Of a stretch of DNA of 64,000 bases, positions 45,901 through 57,900 are shown piece after piece. The notes beneath the pieces are model-generated. The model did not search any database. It was given only the letters and a program-made list of their open reading frames with translations, and was not told the DNA's origin. Source of the DNA: Lucinisca nassula (Eukaryota > Mollusca > Bivalvia > Lucinida > Lucinidae); contig OY757011.1 of the NCBI GenBank assembly GCA_963580285.1, positions 204,431,644-204,495,643 of the forward strand, read 5' to 3'. The first letter of the stretch is position 1. Each line of letters starts with the position of its first letter. Both the position numbers and the translations under genes were made by a program.

Positions 45901-48900
45901 AGTCGGGAAGTGGTAAACTCAGAGCAAAATTTGAAAACTTGAGACTAGAAATTAAAAATGACATAAAAAATCAGCATGATCAGTATGTAAATAACTTGGT
46001 AGGTGATGTAAAGGCGAATCCCAGAGACTTCTACAGATATATCAATAGCCAGAAGAAAGATAGGCAAGGTATCCCACCCCTTAATAAAAGAGGAGGGAAC
46101 GGGGTCGCTGAATCGGACTCTGAAAGGGCAGAGGAATTGGTTGGTCAATTCAATGATGCATTTAATAAAACTGAGTTCAACAAGGTTCCATTGACTGGAA
46201 GATCGGCCCCTTTCATGAAAAATATTGTTGTATCGTCTGCGGGAGTGATCAAGTTACTTAAAGGCTTGAACCCTTCTAAAGCTTTAGGGTCTGATGAGCT
46301 TCATCCTAGAGTCCTGAAGGAACTAGCAAACGAGTTAGGTCCAGTTTTTGCTCATCTTTTCCAACAATCTCTCGATACGGGTGAAATTCCCAAAGTATGG
46401 CTCCTAGCGAACATCTGTCCACTTTTCAAAAAAGGGGACAGGGCTCTTGCTCGTAATTATCGCCCGGTCTATGTAAATTACTTGAACACATAGTCTGCTC
46501 AAACATCATGGCCCACTTGGATGAACATAAACTTTTGTCAGACAGACAACATGCATTTAGGAAAAGGAATAGTTGCGAAACTCAGTTGAGCACGGTTATT
46601 GATGATTGGGCAAAAATCCTGGACAAAGGGGGGGCAGGTGGACACATTTATTCTGGACTTTGACAAGGCTTTTGACACCCCTCCTCATGAACTACTTAAA
46701 TCCAAATTATTTGGTTATGGAATTGGTGGGAAGACTCTTAAATGGATAGATTCCTTCCTTTGCTGCAGAAAACAGCGTGTTGTTGTTAATGGTGAATCTT
46801 CAGTATGGGCGCCAGTTTTGTCTGGAGTCCCACAAGGGACTGTTCTTGGTCCTCTATTGTTCTCCCTGTACATCAATGATATTTCCACTGACATTGACTC
46901 AGAAATAAGACTGTTCGCAGATGACTGTGTTTGTTACCGGGAAATTAGAGATACAGATGACTCACTGAAACTTCAGGCTGACATAGATAGATTAGGATGT
47001 TGGGCCAGAAAATGGGGCATGAGATTTCAACCAGTTAAATGCAATATTATGCAGATAACAAGGAAGAGATCTAATAAAGTTGAGGCTTCTTACACCTTAG
47101 AAGGAACGGTCCTCGAAAATGTGAATTCCATTAAATACCTTGGTGTGACAATCACTCACGATTTGAGATGGAATACACACATTAGCAATATGTGTACAAA
47201 GGCGAATAGAACACTTGGTTTCCTGAGGCGAAATCTTCATCAGTGTCCTCAGGATGTGAAAGAGACAGCATACAGGGGACTTGTTCGCCCAATCTTGGAA
47301 TATGGTAGTTGCATCTGGGACCCAAGCGGAGTGGTCCTTAATGAAGAAATTGAAAAAGTTCAGAATAGAGCTGCTAGATTTGTAACTGGAAATTATTGCT
47401 TTGAAACTGGGAGCATGACTGGAATTCTAGGAAAATTAAGATGGGAGTCTCTCAAGAAAAGGAGAAGAGACAGTAGGCTCATACTCTTATACAAAGGTCT
47501 AAAGGGTGCTGCCAGCATTCCAACAGACGACCTTGTTCCCACGGCTAGGCACTGTAGAAAACACCATTCAATGACGTTTCAGACCCTTACTGCAAGAACG
47601 GATATTTATAAAGAATTGTTTTTCCCCCGAACCATTAGAGATTAGAATGCCCTTCCCGATTCTATTATTTTGACGGCTGAAGGTGCTGAGGATTGTGTAG
47701 CTAAGTTTACATCTTTGGTTAGAGCTAGGGACTAACTTCCCATATCACAGGTCCTGGTGTATGAATGTCATTTGACGTGTCACCAGTAACAATTCTGATT
47801 CTGATTCTGATGTGTTCAGCACCGGATGGCTCAATATGTTTTACTGTTGAGTCGTTAAAAGTTATGGTCAGTTTTCACATTATGACAATGCTCAATGTGG
47901 TACAATAGTTTCTTTCATAGCTGTAAAAGTAGCATCTGTCTTTCAGATGAAAATGTTTGTATTTTTCTTATTTCTGCTTCATATTACATTGACTGTTGTT
48001 GCTGACTTGAGCTTGAATCTATGTTTTTGAGTAAATAAGGAAAATAGCACATACCCTTGTAAACACCATCACGAAAACATGCCTATATAAATTTGACCCC
48101 TTTAAACCCCACTTTTATATAGTAAAACTGGGGTTTACAGGGGTAAACTTTATTTTTCGTATTTCTGCTCTAAAATATAGATTGTGACAGTCTATAAAAT
48201 TTTCATTTTATCAGCGATAATGTTCACAATGAATTTATTTGGGCATGTTTTCATAATACCAACCTTCTCTTTATAAAGTGGTGATAACAAGGGAATTCAG
48301 TATGCAGATTTGTGAATGTGAGATTTAAGTCATTTTGCCCTGTACAAGTTTTCAGTGCTTTTTCTGTTCATGGTCAAGATTTGATATAATTTTTAAGCCC
48401 TGTGACAATTTTCCCTTGAAGACATGTGACAAATAGTGTATGTATCCTTTAATAGCATAGACAAGTGAACATGATGTTAGCAGTCAGGCTAGACTAGACT
48501 GTTCAGAGGTATAAATGAGTTTTGTTTATGTTATTGGTTAAGCACCCCAGTATGTGGTCTAAGAGGACTCTACCAGAATATTTCTTTTCTTTAGACGTGA
48601 TCTGGTTTTCTTTAGTATATTTGCCAATTCTTCATAGTAGTATGTTATTGTTGTTGTTGCTGTTGTTGTTGTTGTTTTTGTTGTTCTTGTCAGTTTGTTA
48701 TTTTCTATGTTTCAGTTTCTCTGGGGTTCTTTGATGACATCATTATAACATCAGATTCCTTACAACATCCAACTAGATTGTATCCTTCCCATATCAATTT
48801 AATGTTTTGGATATGATTTCCTTAAATCTCAGCCCAAGTACTCAAAGTATCGTTACTTAACGAACTAGTTAGTAGTCAATATTAAGACCACCTAAAATTT

Positions 48901-51900
48901 AGACAATTTTGCTTTTAAAACATAGTTTAGAAGGTTTAAGAGTATTCTTTGTGTTTTCAACACCCAGTGTCCTCTAGTCAATAACCAGCTTTGGCACTTT
49001 TCAAAAGTGGTCTTATATACCTCTTTTTAACACTTCCAAAGGTGTCTTAATTAGGAATTATACTGTACAATATCAAATACTATATTATTTTTGCTGTAAA
49101 AAAATGTGAGTTGATTTTTTACTTTTTTGACCCTTATCCTGCTGAACACAAAATTAGAGGAGATCAAAATCAGATCTGATCAGGATCTACACTGTTTGTC
49201 ATTCAGTTTGTGAATTTTGACGAAAACTTTGTATCAAGTAACCTGATCTGTTGTACGAGTCAGAAATGGGTGTTATATAATTTATTCAGCAGGTCAAGCA
49301 AAATTTTAACATGTTTACCATATTGAATGATCAAAACAGGTAAAATTTTGGGTCATGCTTTATTCTTTGTTTGTTGCCAGGAAGTATTTATATAGGGCAG
49401 GTTCTATATTTGGTTTATGATTTCCTTACCTGAGTTCAGTGATGAGAAGGAACAACTGTGGGCCTGGGAATATGAAGTAGAGGACAGTAAACATGATCTC
49501 TTCATGGATATAGGAGAGGAAATAAGGTACCATAAAATTTGAACAAAATCGGACACTTTAAGGTTTCCTCAAATTTTAACAAATTTGTTTCACGATCCAA
49601 CAAGGAGTCCAAAAAGTGCAGATTGAATGGCAAACAGTGTGGAACCTGATCAGACTGAGCCTGAGGAGCAGTCTGATTTGGGTCTACACTGTTTTGCTTT
49701 ACAGGCCTCTCTATCCCAATAGTTTAGGATCATTACAGTAAGTCTTGAAAGAGATTTCCCAAGAGAATCTATTTTGTATGATTCTAATGTAGCGTAAGCC
49801 GGGTCATTCATGAAGTCAAGCAGCGCGGTCACCCATCCAGGTACTAACCGCAATCTCCGTTTCTTAACTTCGTGAATAAGCCAACCACTCTACCCGCGTC
49901 GCTAAAAGAGCCGGCTCCTACAGCAAGGCTGTAAAAGTGGTATTTATCCATAACCGTTACACTTCTCCCCCTCATCTCTTGACTTCGTCCCAAAGTCACA
50001 CATACCTCACAAGGCTAAACCCGAGGGCGGAGTCTTTGTAACAAACCAGCGGCACTGTTTCCATCCCACCGCTGCCACCAATGTAGCGTAAGCCAGGTCG
50101 TCCACGAAGTCAAGCAGCACGTTCACCCATCCGGGTACTAACCGCAATCTCCGTTGCTTAACTTCGTGAATAAGCCAGCCACTCTACCCACGTCGCTAAA
50201 AGAGCCGGCTCCTACAGCAAGGCTGTAGAAGTGGTATTTATCCATAACCGTTACACTAACTAGAGAAGACTTAACCCATTTAGTACCAGAAACCCCAAAA
50301 CAGGTACCCTGGCAAACAGTGAAGGCCCAGATCAGATGCCACAGAACGGGGCGTCTGATCAGGGCCTCCACTGTTTGCAAAAAGTTCAGCAATTTTCCAA
50401 ATAAATTTTGAAAAAAAAACACGACCTGACACCCCTAAATTTTGAAATGGACTCCTGCTATATATAAGTTGGAAGATTCCATTTGGTACAAAAAGACTTA
50501 ACTCAGCATCTTATTGATCCATATGACAAGGTTCTGTAAAGAAGACACATGTGTTGAAGAACCTTTATGTGAAGGCTCCGATCAGCTTCTGTCAGGCTCA
50601 TCTTTGTGACATACTGCCCACCCCCGCCCATCGGGGCTTGAAGAAATAGTTGGGCTCCATGATGCTTCAACGCAGAGCTGAAACCAACCGCTCATGAGTA
50701 CTGGTAAACGGCTTATAGGTTCTAAGCATGCCCAGGAAAAGTAGTGTGAGTTGGACCGTCCATGCATATAAACCCTATTTGTTTCTTTTGGCGGTAGGGC
50801 TTGAGATGTCATTTCATCTCAATGTTGGGTAAAAGTCTCACAAAATTGGACGCAAAGTCTCCAAAATGACCTATACAGTGTTGACATTAAACCCCAAATC
50901 AAACAAATCTTTTATATCTCCAAAACCTTTTTTTTTGATGAAAATCTGTGATATTTTTCTTATTTTCCTCCAAACATAGGTTTAGGGTGCTCATTGAGGC
51001 AATTCTACAAGTACCCACATTCTATTAAGCACAGGTTGCTGGTGCTTGTTAGAACCCCAAATTGAGGCGGTTCTGACGAGTACCCACAATCTATGCCTAG
51101 GAACAGAAATATGAAAAATAACGTATACCCCTGTAAATCCCAGTTTTCTGTATATAAAGTGGGGTTTGGAGGGATGTTCATTAGTTAACATATCGTTAAA
51201 ACTTTGATAATTAAATGTCGTGATATTTTTCTTATTTCTGCTCAAAATATAGATTGCGGTACTCGTTAGAGCCGTCTCGATGACCAGTACCCACAATTTA
51301 TATTTTAGAGGAGAAATAAGAAAAATAAGGTTTACCCCTGTAAACCCCTGTTTTACTATATAAAAGTGGGGTTCAAGGGGGTCAAACTTACATAGGTGCG
51401 TGTTGTCATGGAGATTGATCATGAAATATTTTCTTCTGCTGAATCAAGAAGGGCAGCTGTCAGTTCCTGGGAGAAAGAGTGTTCACTTACTGGTTATCTG
51501 CTTACATATTTGCTTGAAGAGGTAACGGGTTGTTAGGTAACCTGACAGGCTCAGCATGACCTATATACAGTAGAACTCCAATGGCTCGAACAACGATGGC
51601 TCGTTTACCATGGCTGAGTCGAACCTGTTCTTTAGCCCCTAGGGAAATCCTCTACACAAGAAATAGTGGGGATAATTAAGGAGATTTAGGTATTTATCTT
51701 GCAAATGTATGCTGTGTATATTCATTAGAATCGCCTCGATGAGGCGATTCTAATGAATACACACAACATTCATTTTCATAAAACAACCCCGAAAAGATGT
51801 CCAAAAGTATCTCTTTATGCTCCTGGCAGTAATCTCAGTGGCTCGAACTACGCCTGTCTTGAACAAATTTTCATGGTCCCAAACGGGTTCGAGCCATCGA

Positions 51901-54900
51901 AGTTCGACTGTAGTATTGACTGGATCAGCAACCCTCAAAACAAACAAAAACTATCATCTTTGCCATCCCGAAGTGGGATTATGTGATATGAGCATACCAG
52001 CTGAGTTTCTATCTCTTGACTGTGGTGAGAATATTACAAAGCTCCCGGATAATATAAGAATCTGATGTGAGGTTCTGTTGTAGATGGGCGTTTCCAGCTC
52101 TCTGGATGACCATGCTGAGCAGAACAGAGGCTACCTGAAGGTTCCACTCAGCACGGTTGTCCAGAGGGTTGGAAACGCCCATCTACAATAGAACCCCATA
52201 TTACATGTAGATTCTTTTTCTTGCAAAACACCGTAGAATATGTCCATATTACTTTATTTTAAGTTTTATTTTCCACACACTATACTTCTGCGATTTGCAT
52301 GGTTAAGAATGCCAGGGTAAGAACAATTTCTGTCCCAGGCCAAAACCACAGATTTCCTTCTCTGGTGTGCAAGAATACAACAATCGTGCATAGGTGTGAG
52401 GGGTGGATGGAATTATTTGCCCCAAGGTCACTCTCTGGTATCATGAGGGTGTGTAAATTATTATTATTATTATTAAATCCAGATTAGATGCTGCAGAATG
52501 CGGTGTCTGATATTAAAGTATTAATATGAAAGTGGCTATTGTTATTATATGAAATGTTTGCTATTGAAATCCACCTTAGATATTTGATGTATATATTTAA
52601 ATGAATTGCCGGCCTCGATAGCTCAGTCGGATGCGCGTCTGACTGGTGATCAGGAGGACGCAGGTTCGACTCCCACCGGGGTTGGCAACATTCTTTCGTG
52701 GAGACTGATCATGAAATCTTTTCTACGGTCATTCTCTCCCTTCCGCTGATTCAAGAAGGGCAGTTGTCAGTTTCTGGCGAAAGAATGTGCACTGTACTGG
52801 TTAACCGCTTACGTATAAGCCTGCCCAGGAAAGTGTGGATAGGTAAACTGACCGGCTCAAAAATGACCTAAATAGTGTTAACTGGGCCGTTAAACTCCAA
52901 TACAAACAAAACAAAATTTAAATGAATAATAATAATTAAAAACTAGAGTGCGCAGTCGATGGCAAGCCATCGCAAATCCCCACGTTTTCACCACAGTAGG
53001 TCAAAATTTGACCTTTTGACCCCTCCCCAGGGCCCCTGGGGGCGGGGACAAAAAAAAAATGTGCTCTTGCGCAAGCCATTCATGTAAGCAACTCGCATAC
53101 CAAATTTGGTTGAATTCCGGCTAACGGTTTAGGAGGAGATAGCCGGACAGACAGATGGACAGACAGACAGACGGACGGACGGACGGAGGTGATAACAATA
53201 TCCCCACTTTTCGTTGAAAAACGTGGGGATAAAAATGTGTTCATTTTTGTATAGATTCCGGGTTGTGGAGCAAACCTTTGTTGACACCACTCCAACTGGA
53301 CCAGATGGCAGTAAAATTGATCAGCCACAAGACAGTTCAGATCCTGAGGCCAAGAAATCACCTTGGACTATTATTGTAAGTATCAAACCAAAGAAACAAT
53401 CAGGGCCCAGTTGTTCAAAACTAACGATGTCATTAGTTAACGTATCGTTAAAACTTTTATTATTAAAAATGGCAAATATGCTGAAATTTTTGCTGAAAAA
53501 AATGTGAGCAGCTTTTGCGGACGCAAAATCTGCTCACATTTTTTCAGCCAAAATACCAAAATTTACAATATTGTACTTGCTAGAAAAGTTAACAATATGA
53601 CCACTAACGAGCTCGTTAAGCTAAAGAGGCTTTAAACAACTGGCCACAGTTGTTCAAAATTAACAATGTCGTTAAGTGATAAATCCTTAATACTTTGATT
53701 TTTAATATGGCAAATACCGTATTTACCCTAAGTATTCATACACTAAACTCTAAACTCCTTTCCATTCTTGCTCTAGAATTTGAACAAGTACAATTTCTTT
53801 TCGATAACGCTCCAGTGCGACACAGTGCATTTTTTACATCTCCAAAATGGCTACTTTTCTGATGAAAATCTGTGATATTTTTCTTATTTATACTGCAAAC
53901 ATAGTTTGTGGATGCTTGTTAGAACTGCCTCAACCTATGTCTTGGAGCAGAAATAAGGAAAATATTGTATACACCCATAAACCCCCAGTTTTCTCTATAT
54001 AAAGTGGGGTTTATGAGGGGGTGGGGGGTGTGTTCATTTCACAGACTTGATATTGACCCTAAAAATAGCTTAATGAGTGGCAAACAGTGTAGACCCTGAT
54101 GAGGTGCAGCAGTCTGCAGTGTCTCATCTGGATCTACATTGTTTGCTCAGCCTTGTCTGTCCAAATAAATATGGTAAATATTGTATGCTGATATTTTGCA
54201 GAAAATTGTGAAAACAGGCTGCCAGACTGACAAATATGGTCCAAAATTAGCTTGACTGCACCCTATCTTCTCATAAACCATTATAATCTGCATCTAGTGC
54301 ATTAAGAAAAATACACAAATTTTCATCTGAGCTGAAAGATGACATTGTATGGCAAGGTATGTCATCTTTAATTATCGGGACCGAGATACATGAATCTGCT
54401 ATTTAATCCACTTTGTACGGGAAACCTCAAAACTGGTAATTGGCAAACAGGGCAGGCCCAGATCAGATGCCGCAGATCAGGGCTACACTGTTTGCAAAAA
54501 TGTTCAACCATTTTCAAAATAGATTTTGACGAAAACATGGCCCCACACCCCTAAATTTTGAAATGGACTCCTGCTCTATCTTGTGATGACAAGTCCATTC
54601 AGATAAGAATGGGTGAAAACTTAACCCTTGTCCTGCTGAATATTTAAATATGTCACACCCACTACTGATTATCAGCCAATCAGAGTACTTGATGCAAATT
54701 ATTGCAACAAATTCATAAACTGGACAACAAACAATGAAGATCCTGATCAGATGGCTTCTTTAGAAGCCATCTGATCTGGATCTACATTGTTTCAAAGATA
54801 AGGCATATCCGGGCTCAGCAGGACTAGGGTTAAAAGACATTATCTACTTGTATTTCTAGATAACAGCAAAGCCATCTACTCGTATTTCTAGACAACAGCA

Positions 54901-57900
54901 AAGCCATCTACTCGTATTCTAGATTACAGCAAAGCCATAGAACTCTATAGGCAATTATAATACTGCAATATGACAGACAACCGGGAATAACTTGCTAATT
55001 CTGTCTAAAGAAAAAATACTTTCTTTTCAGAGTAGCCTTTCTTTCTTAACCCATTCTGTACCAAATGGAATCTTCCACCTTAGGAAAAGCACAAGGCCAT
55101 TTCAAAGTTTAGAGATGTCTGGTTGAAATTCAATTAGAAAATGGCTGATATTTTTGCAAAAACTGAAGGCTCTGATCATATTCAGCTTTTGGCAGCATCT
55201 GATCTGGGTATGCACTGTGCCATTGTACCCATTTTCAGGTTTCCCCTAATGAGATGGGTTAACGCATTTTGTACCGGAAACCACTAAAGGGGTAATTGGC
55301 AAACAGTGCAGGCCCAGATCAGATGCCGCAGGGCCTACATTGTTTGCAAAAAAAAAATCAGACTTTTTCCAAATTAATTTTGAAGGAAACACAACATAAC
55401 AACGCTAAATTTTGAAATGGACTTTCTGCTTTATATCAGAAGGAAGATTCCATATGGTACAAAAAGGGTTAAAGGAAAATGTTGATAAATAAGGCTTGTC
55501 TTTAAGAATTAAATGACAGAATAAAATGATTGGCACAGTTTTATTTTAATGGGTCATTTGAATTCAAAGAGAAGAGAAGTTCCTGGTAATTACAAAACTG
55601 TTCCTTGAGGGCAAGACTGAAACGTTAATCCCAACTGGGAAAGACAGAAATAGAATGAAACTAGAAGCGGCATTTAGCTGATGGTTCTAAGAAATTAGCT
55701 ATTAACTTGAAAAGCAGAACATTTAAGAGGGATGTGCAAAAAAAACTCTGCTGTTTATCACGTTAACAAATCTGTATAATGATTACCCTTGTAAACTCCA
55801 GTTTATACAGGAAAAAGTAGGGCATTACAAGAGTGTACATTATTCATTATTATATCCCCGGCATACTGTTAAACCTTTTTGATTGCCATTATCTCTTTCA
55901 CCACATGTTGGATTCTCTTCATATTTGGTACAGGATATCTCTATAGCATTACCTTTCATATGGAATATCTGAGCCCCTGGGTCAAGTCCCTGGGTGGACT
56001 GTCCGTCCTGGGTCCGTCAACTTTTATGTCAAAGTTTTGTGTTATTATCTTATACCTTTTTGATTGCTCATATCTCTGTAATCTCATGTTAGATTCTCTT
56101 CATATTTGGTACAGAATATAGCTATAGTATTAACTTTCATATGGAATATCAAAGCTCCTGGGTCAAGCCCCTGGGTGGGGCTAGGGGTCAATAATTAAGA
56201 CTTAGGCATTTTGATTATGTCTAAGTTTTGTGTTAACTGTTTTCATTATACTCCTTGTTGTTGAAATGCAATGGTTATTCTCAGTGGACTAAATGATAAG
56301 TTTATATGGAAAGGTTCAATGCTACAGACAAATTGTCATTTCCACTATAAGGGGATGGTACGGGATGGGGGTATACGTGCCCCGCTGGGCACTTTCTCGT
56401 TCCTTATTTCTGCTTAAAACAAATGAGCAGGCACATGACAAAACCTACAATAAGACCAGTGCGACCGGCAGAGACTAAAATCAACCTGCACACCCATCCA
56501 CTATGACAAGACCTTTTGCCTATGTCTCTTTGCATAGATATTAGCCTATGGTAGGTACATGCAATCAGCAAAGACTCTGATTTGACTCTGCAAATTCACA
56601 GGTTGATCCGAGTCTTCACTGGTCACTGAAGCCTTCTTGTAAATTTTCTCCTGCGCTGGCTCAAATATAAAATGTTATGCAGAGGGCATTGGTGCAGTGG
56701 TTAGACACTTGACACATGATCAAAGGGTTTGAGGTTAGAGTCCCACACCAAGCATCATGTGTTGTGTCCTTGAGCAAGGCACTTTATCCAGGAATCAAGT
56801 GAGGTAATGGTCAAACTTGACAGACTCAGTATTTGAAAATAAATAAAAAAAATTAAGTTGTGGTTACTCAATGAGGCAGTTCTTACAAGCATCTGCAATC
56901 TATGGAGAAAAAAATAAGGATTGATTGATTGTTTTGGGTTTAACAATATGTCAACCCTTGTGGGTTGTTTTGTGTTGTCTCCCAGAGAAAGGCAGAAGAA
57001 AGATGGCAGAGATAGTCGAGGATAGTGAGGGACAGAGGAGAAAGAGGAAAATGAATGGAAGTGTAGAAACAGAAGAAACATCAACACTCCTCCTCTAACC
57101 TTACCTGCTTCAAGTACAACAGGCCTTGCCCAACTTTAGGCCAATATGAGTTTGACGCTCCAGTGACACAGCACACATGTCAATTTTGCCTCACTTTACC
57201 ACCCCTAGCAGAAATAAGGAAAAATATCAAAACTTATCATGTGTAAAGTGCTATTTCTTCAGCAATGAGAGACAACATTGTACCACAGGGATGTAATATC
57301 ATAGTTCAAACAAATATAGGGGCTCAACATTCAGTGGGGAGGGTCGTATAGCTTTGTCTTTGTCTGGATGTATTTACATCAGTTGTGCAAACTTCCATCA
57401 GACTGTAAGGACATTTATACTTTATTGCTATTTAAACCTTAAGATGCCAATCACATCAATTGTTGTCTGCTTTGTTGTCTGCTGGGTATTGTAAAAGTCA
57501 CTGTTGCAAACAGTGTGGGGCCAGATCAGACTGCTTTTCTAGGAGTAGTCTGATCAGTTGTTTGCCTGATTCAGTTGTTTGCCTGGATCCAGTTGGTCAA
57601 AGCATCGTTAGCTTAACGAGCTCGTTAGTGATCAAATTGTTAACTGTTCTAGCAAGAACAATATCGAAAATTTTGGTATTTTTGTTAAAAAAAATGTGAG
57701 CAGCTTTTGCGTCCGCAAAAGCTGCTCACATTTTTTCAGCAAAAATTTCAGCATATTTGCCATATTTAATGATCAAAGTTTTAACGATAGGTTAACTAAC
57801 GACATCGTTAGTTTTGAACAACTAGCCCCTGAATGCTAAAATATTTATAAAAAGTTTGCAGGAAGGTGCAGCAGACGACAAAATCAGATGACATTTTCCA

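Larger units (their letters stand above)
45070..47815 (+). mobile_element. Second LINE (CR1/Jockey-like), degenerate
   Basis: 5'-truncated LINE related to the one at 12309 but distinct in sequence. It carries part of the endonuclease, the full RT region and a 3' tail of ATTCTGATTCTGATTCTG (about 47793-47812). It is broken by frameshifts near 45545, 46470 and in the G-run at about 46627-46634, and by a Trp-to-stop change at 47643-47645. Confidence 0.85.
42939..48715. other. POLR3H intron 3
   Basis: A family G repeat head (42951-43025) and body (43785-44055) interrupted by a roughly 167-bp tandem array (43130-43760); family E 44105-44345; two tRNA-derived SINEs (44360-44595, 44690-44938); a broken LINE 45070-47815; family C 48055-48190; a TGT microsatellite 48645-48692. 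47820-48050 and 48200-48640 hold nothing recognised. Confidence 0.6.
49788..50255 (-). mobile_element. TRIM-type LTR element with 5S rRNA-like LTRs (Cassandra-like)
   Basis: 468 bp, read on the minus strand: 174-bp LTR (50255-50082, TGTAACGG..GCTACA), primer site TGGTGGCAGCGGTGGGAT one base later, about 85 bp of filler, polypurine tract GAGATGAGGGGGAGAAG, then a second 174-bp LTR (49961-49788). 4-bp target duplication ctaa (49784-49787, 50256-50259). The primer site is complementary to the 3' end of animal tRNA-Leu plus CCA (recalled from known tRNA-Leu sequences). The LTRs differ at about 11 sites. Each LTR contains GAAGTTAAG..(11 nt)..GGTTAGTAC..GGATGGG with the spacing of 5S rRNA. No coding capacity. 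In plants, TRIMs with 5S-derived LTRs are called Cassandra. Confidence 0.88.
49527..53254. other. POLR3H intron 5
   Basis: Family F 49545-49735; TRIM 49788-50255; family E 50275-50505; B copy 50614-50912; family C 50905-51180 and 51215-51400; a truncated SINE body 51405-51565; a pogo-like MITE 51568-51910; a 49-bp-stem hairpin 52071-52195; SINE 52607-52916; a repeat ending in GTGGGGAT (52940-53230) with a CAGA/CGGA microsatellite at 53150-53185. 52200-52600 shows nothing recognised apart from a TTA run at about 52458-52475. Confidence 0.6.

Noticed and set aside
49788..50255. Pair of true 5S rRNA genes
   Set aside because: Only the box A to box C part resembles 5S; the units have TG/CA ends, PBS, PPT and a target duplication, so they are LTRs.
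52611..52690. Possible tRNA-Thr gene
   Set aside because: Anticodon arm folds, but the head continues into a SINE with a 12-bp target duplication and A-rich tail, so it is a retroposon.
53214..53507. 97-codon ORF starting at 53214
   Set aside because: Only 53255-53375 is real (POLR3H exon 6); the start lies in intron repeat and the end reads into a family A MITE.
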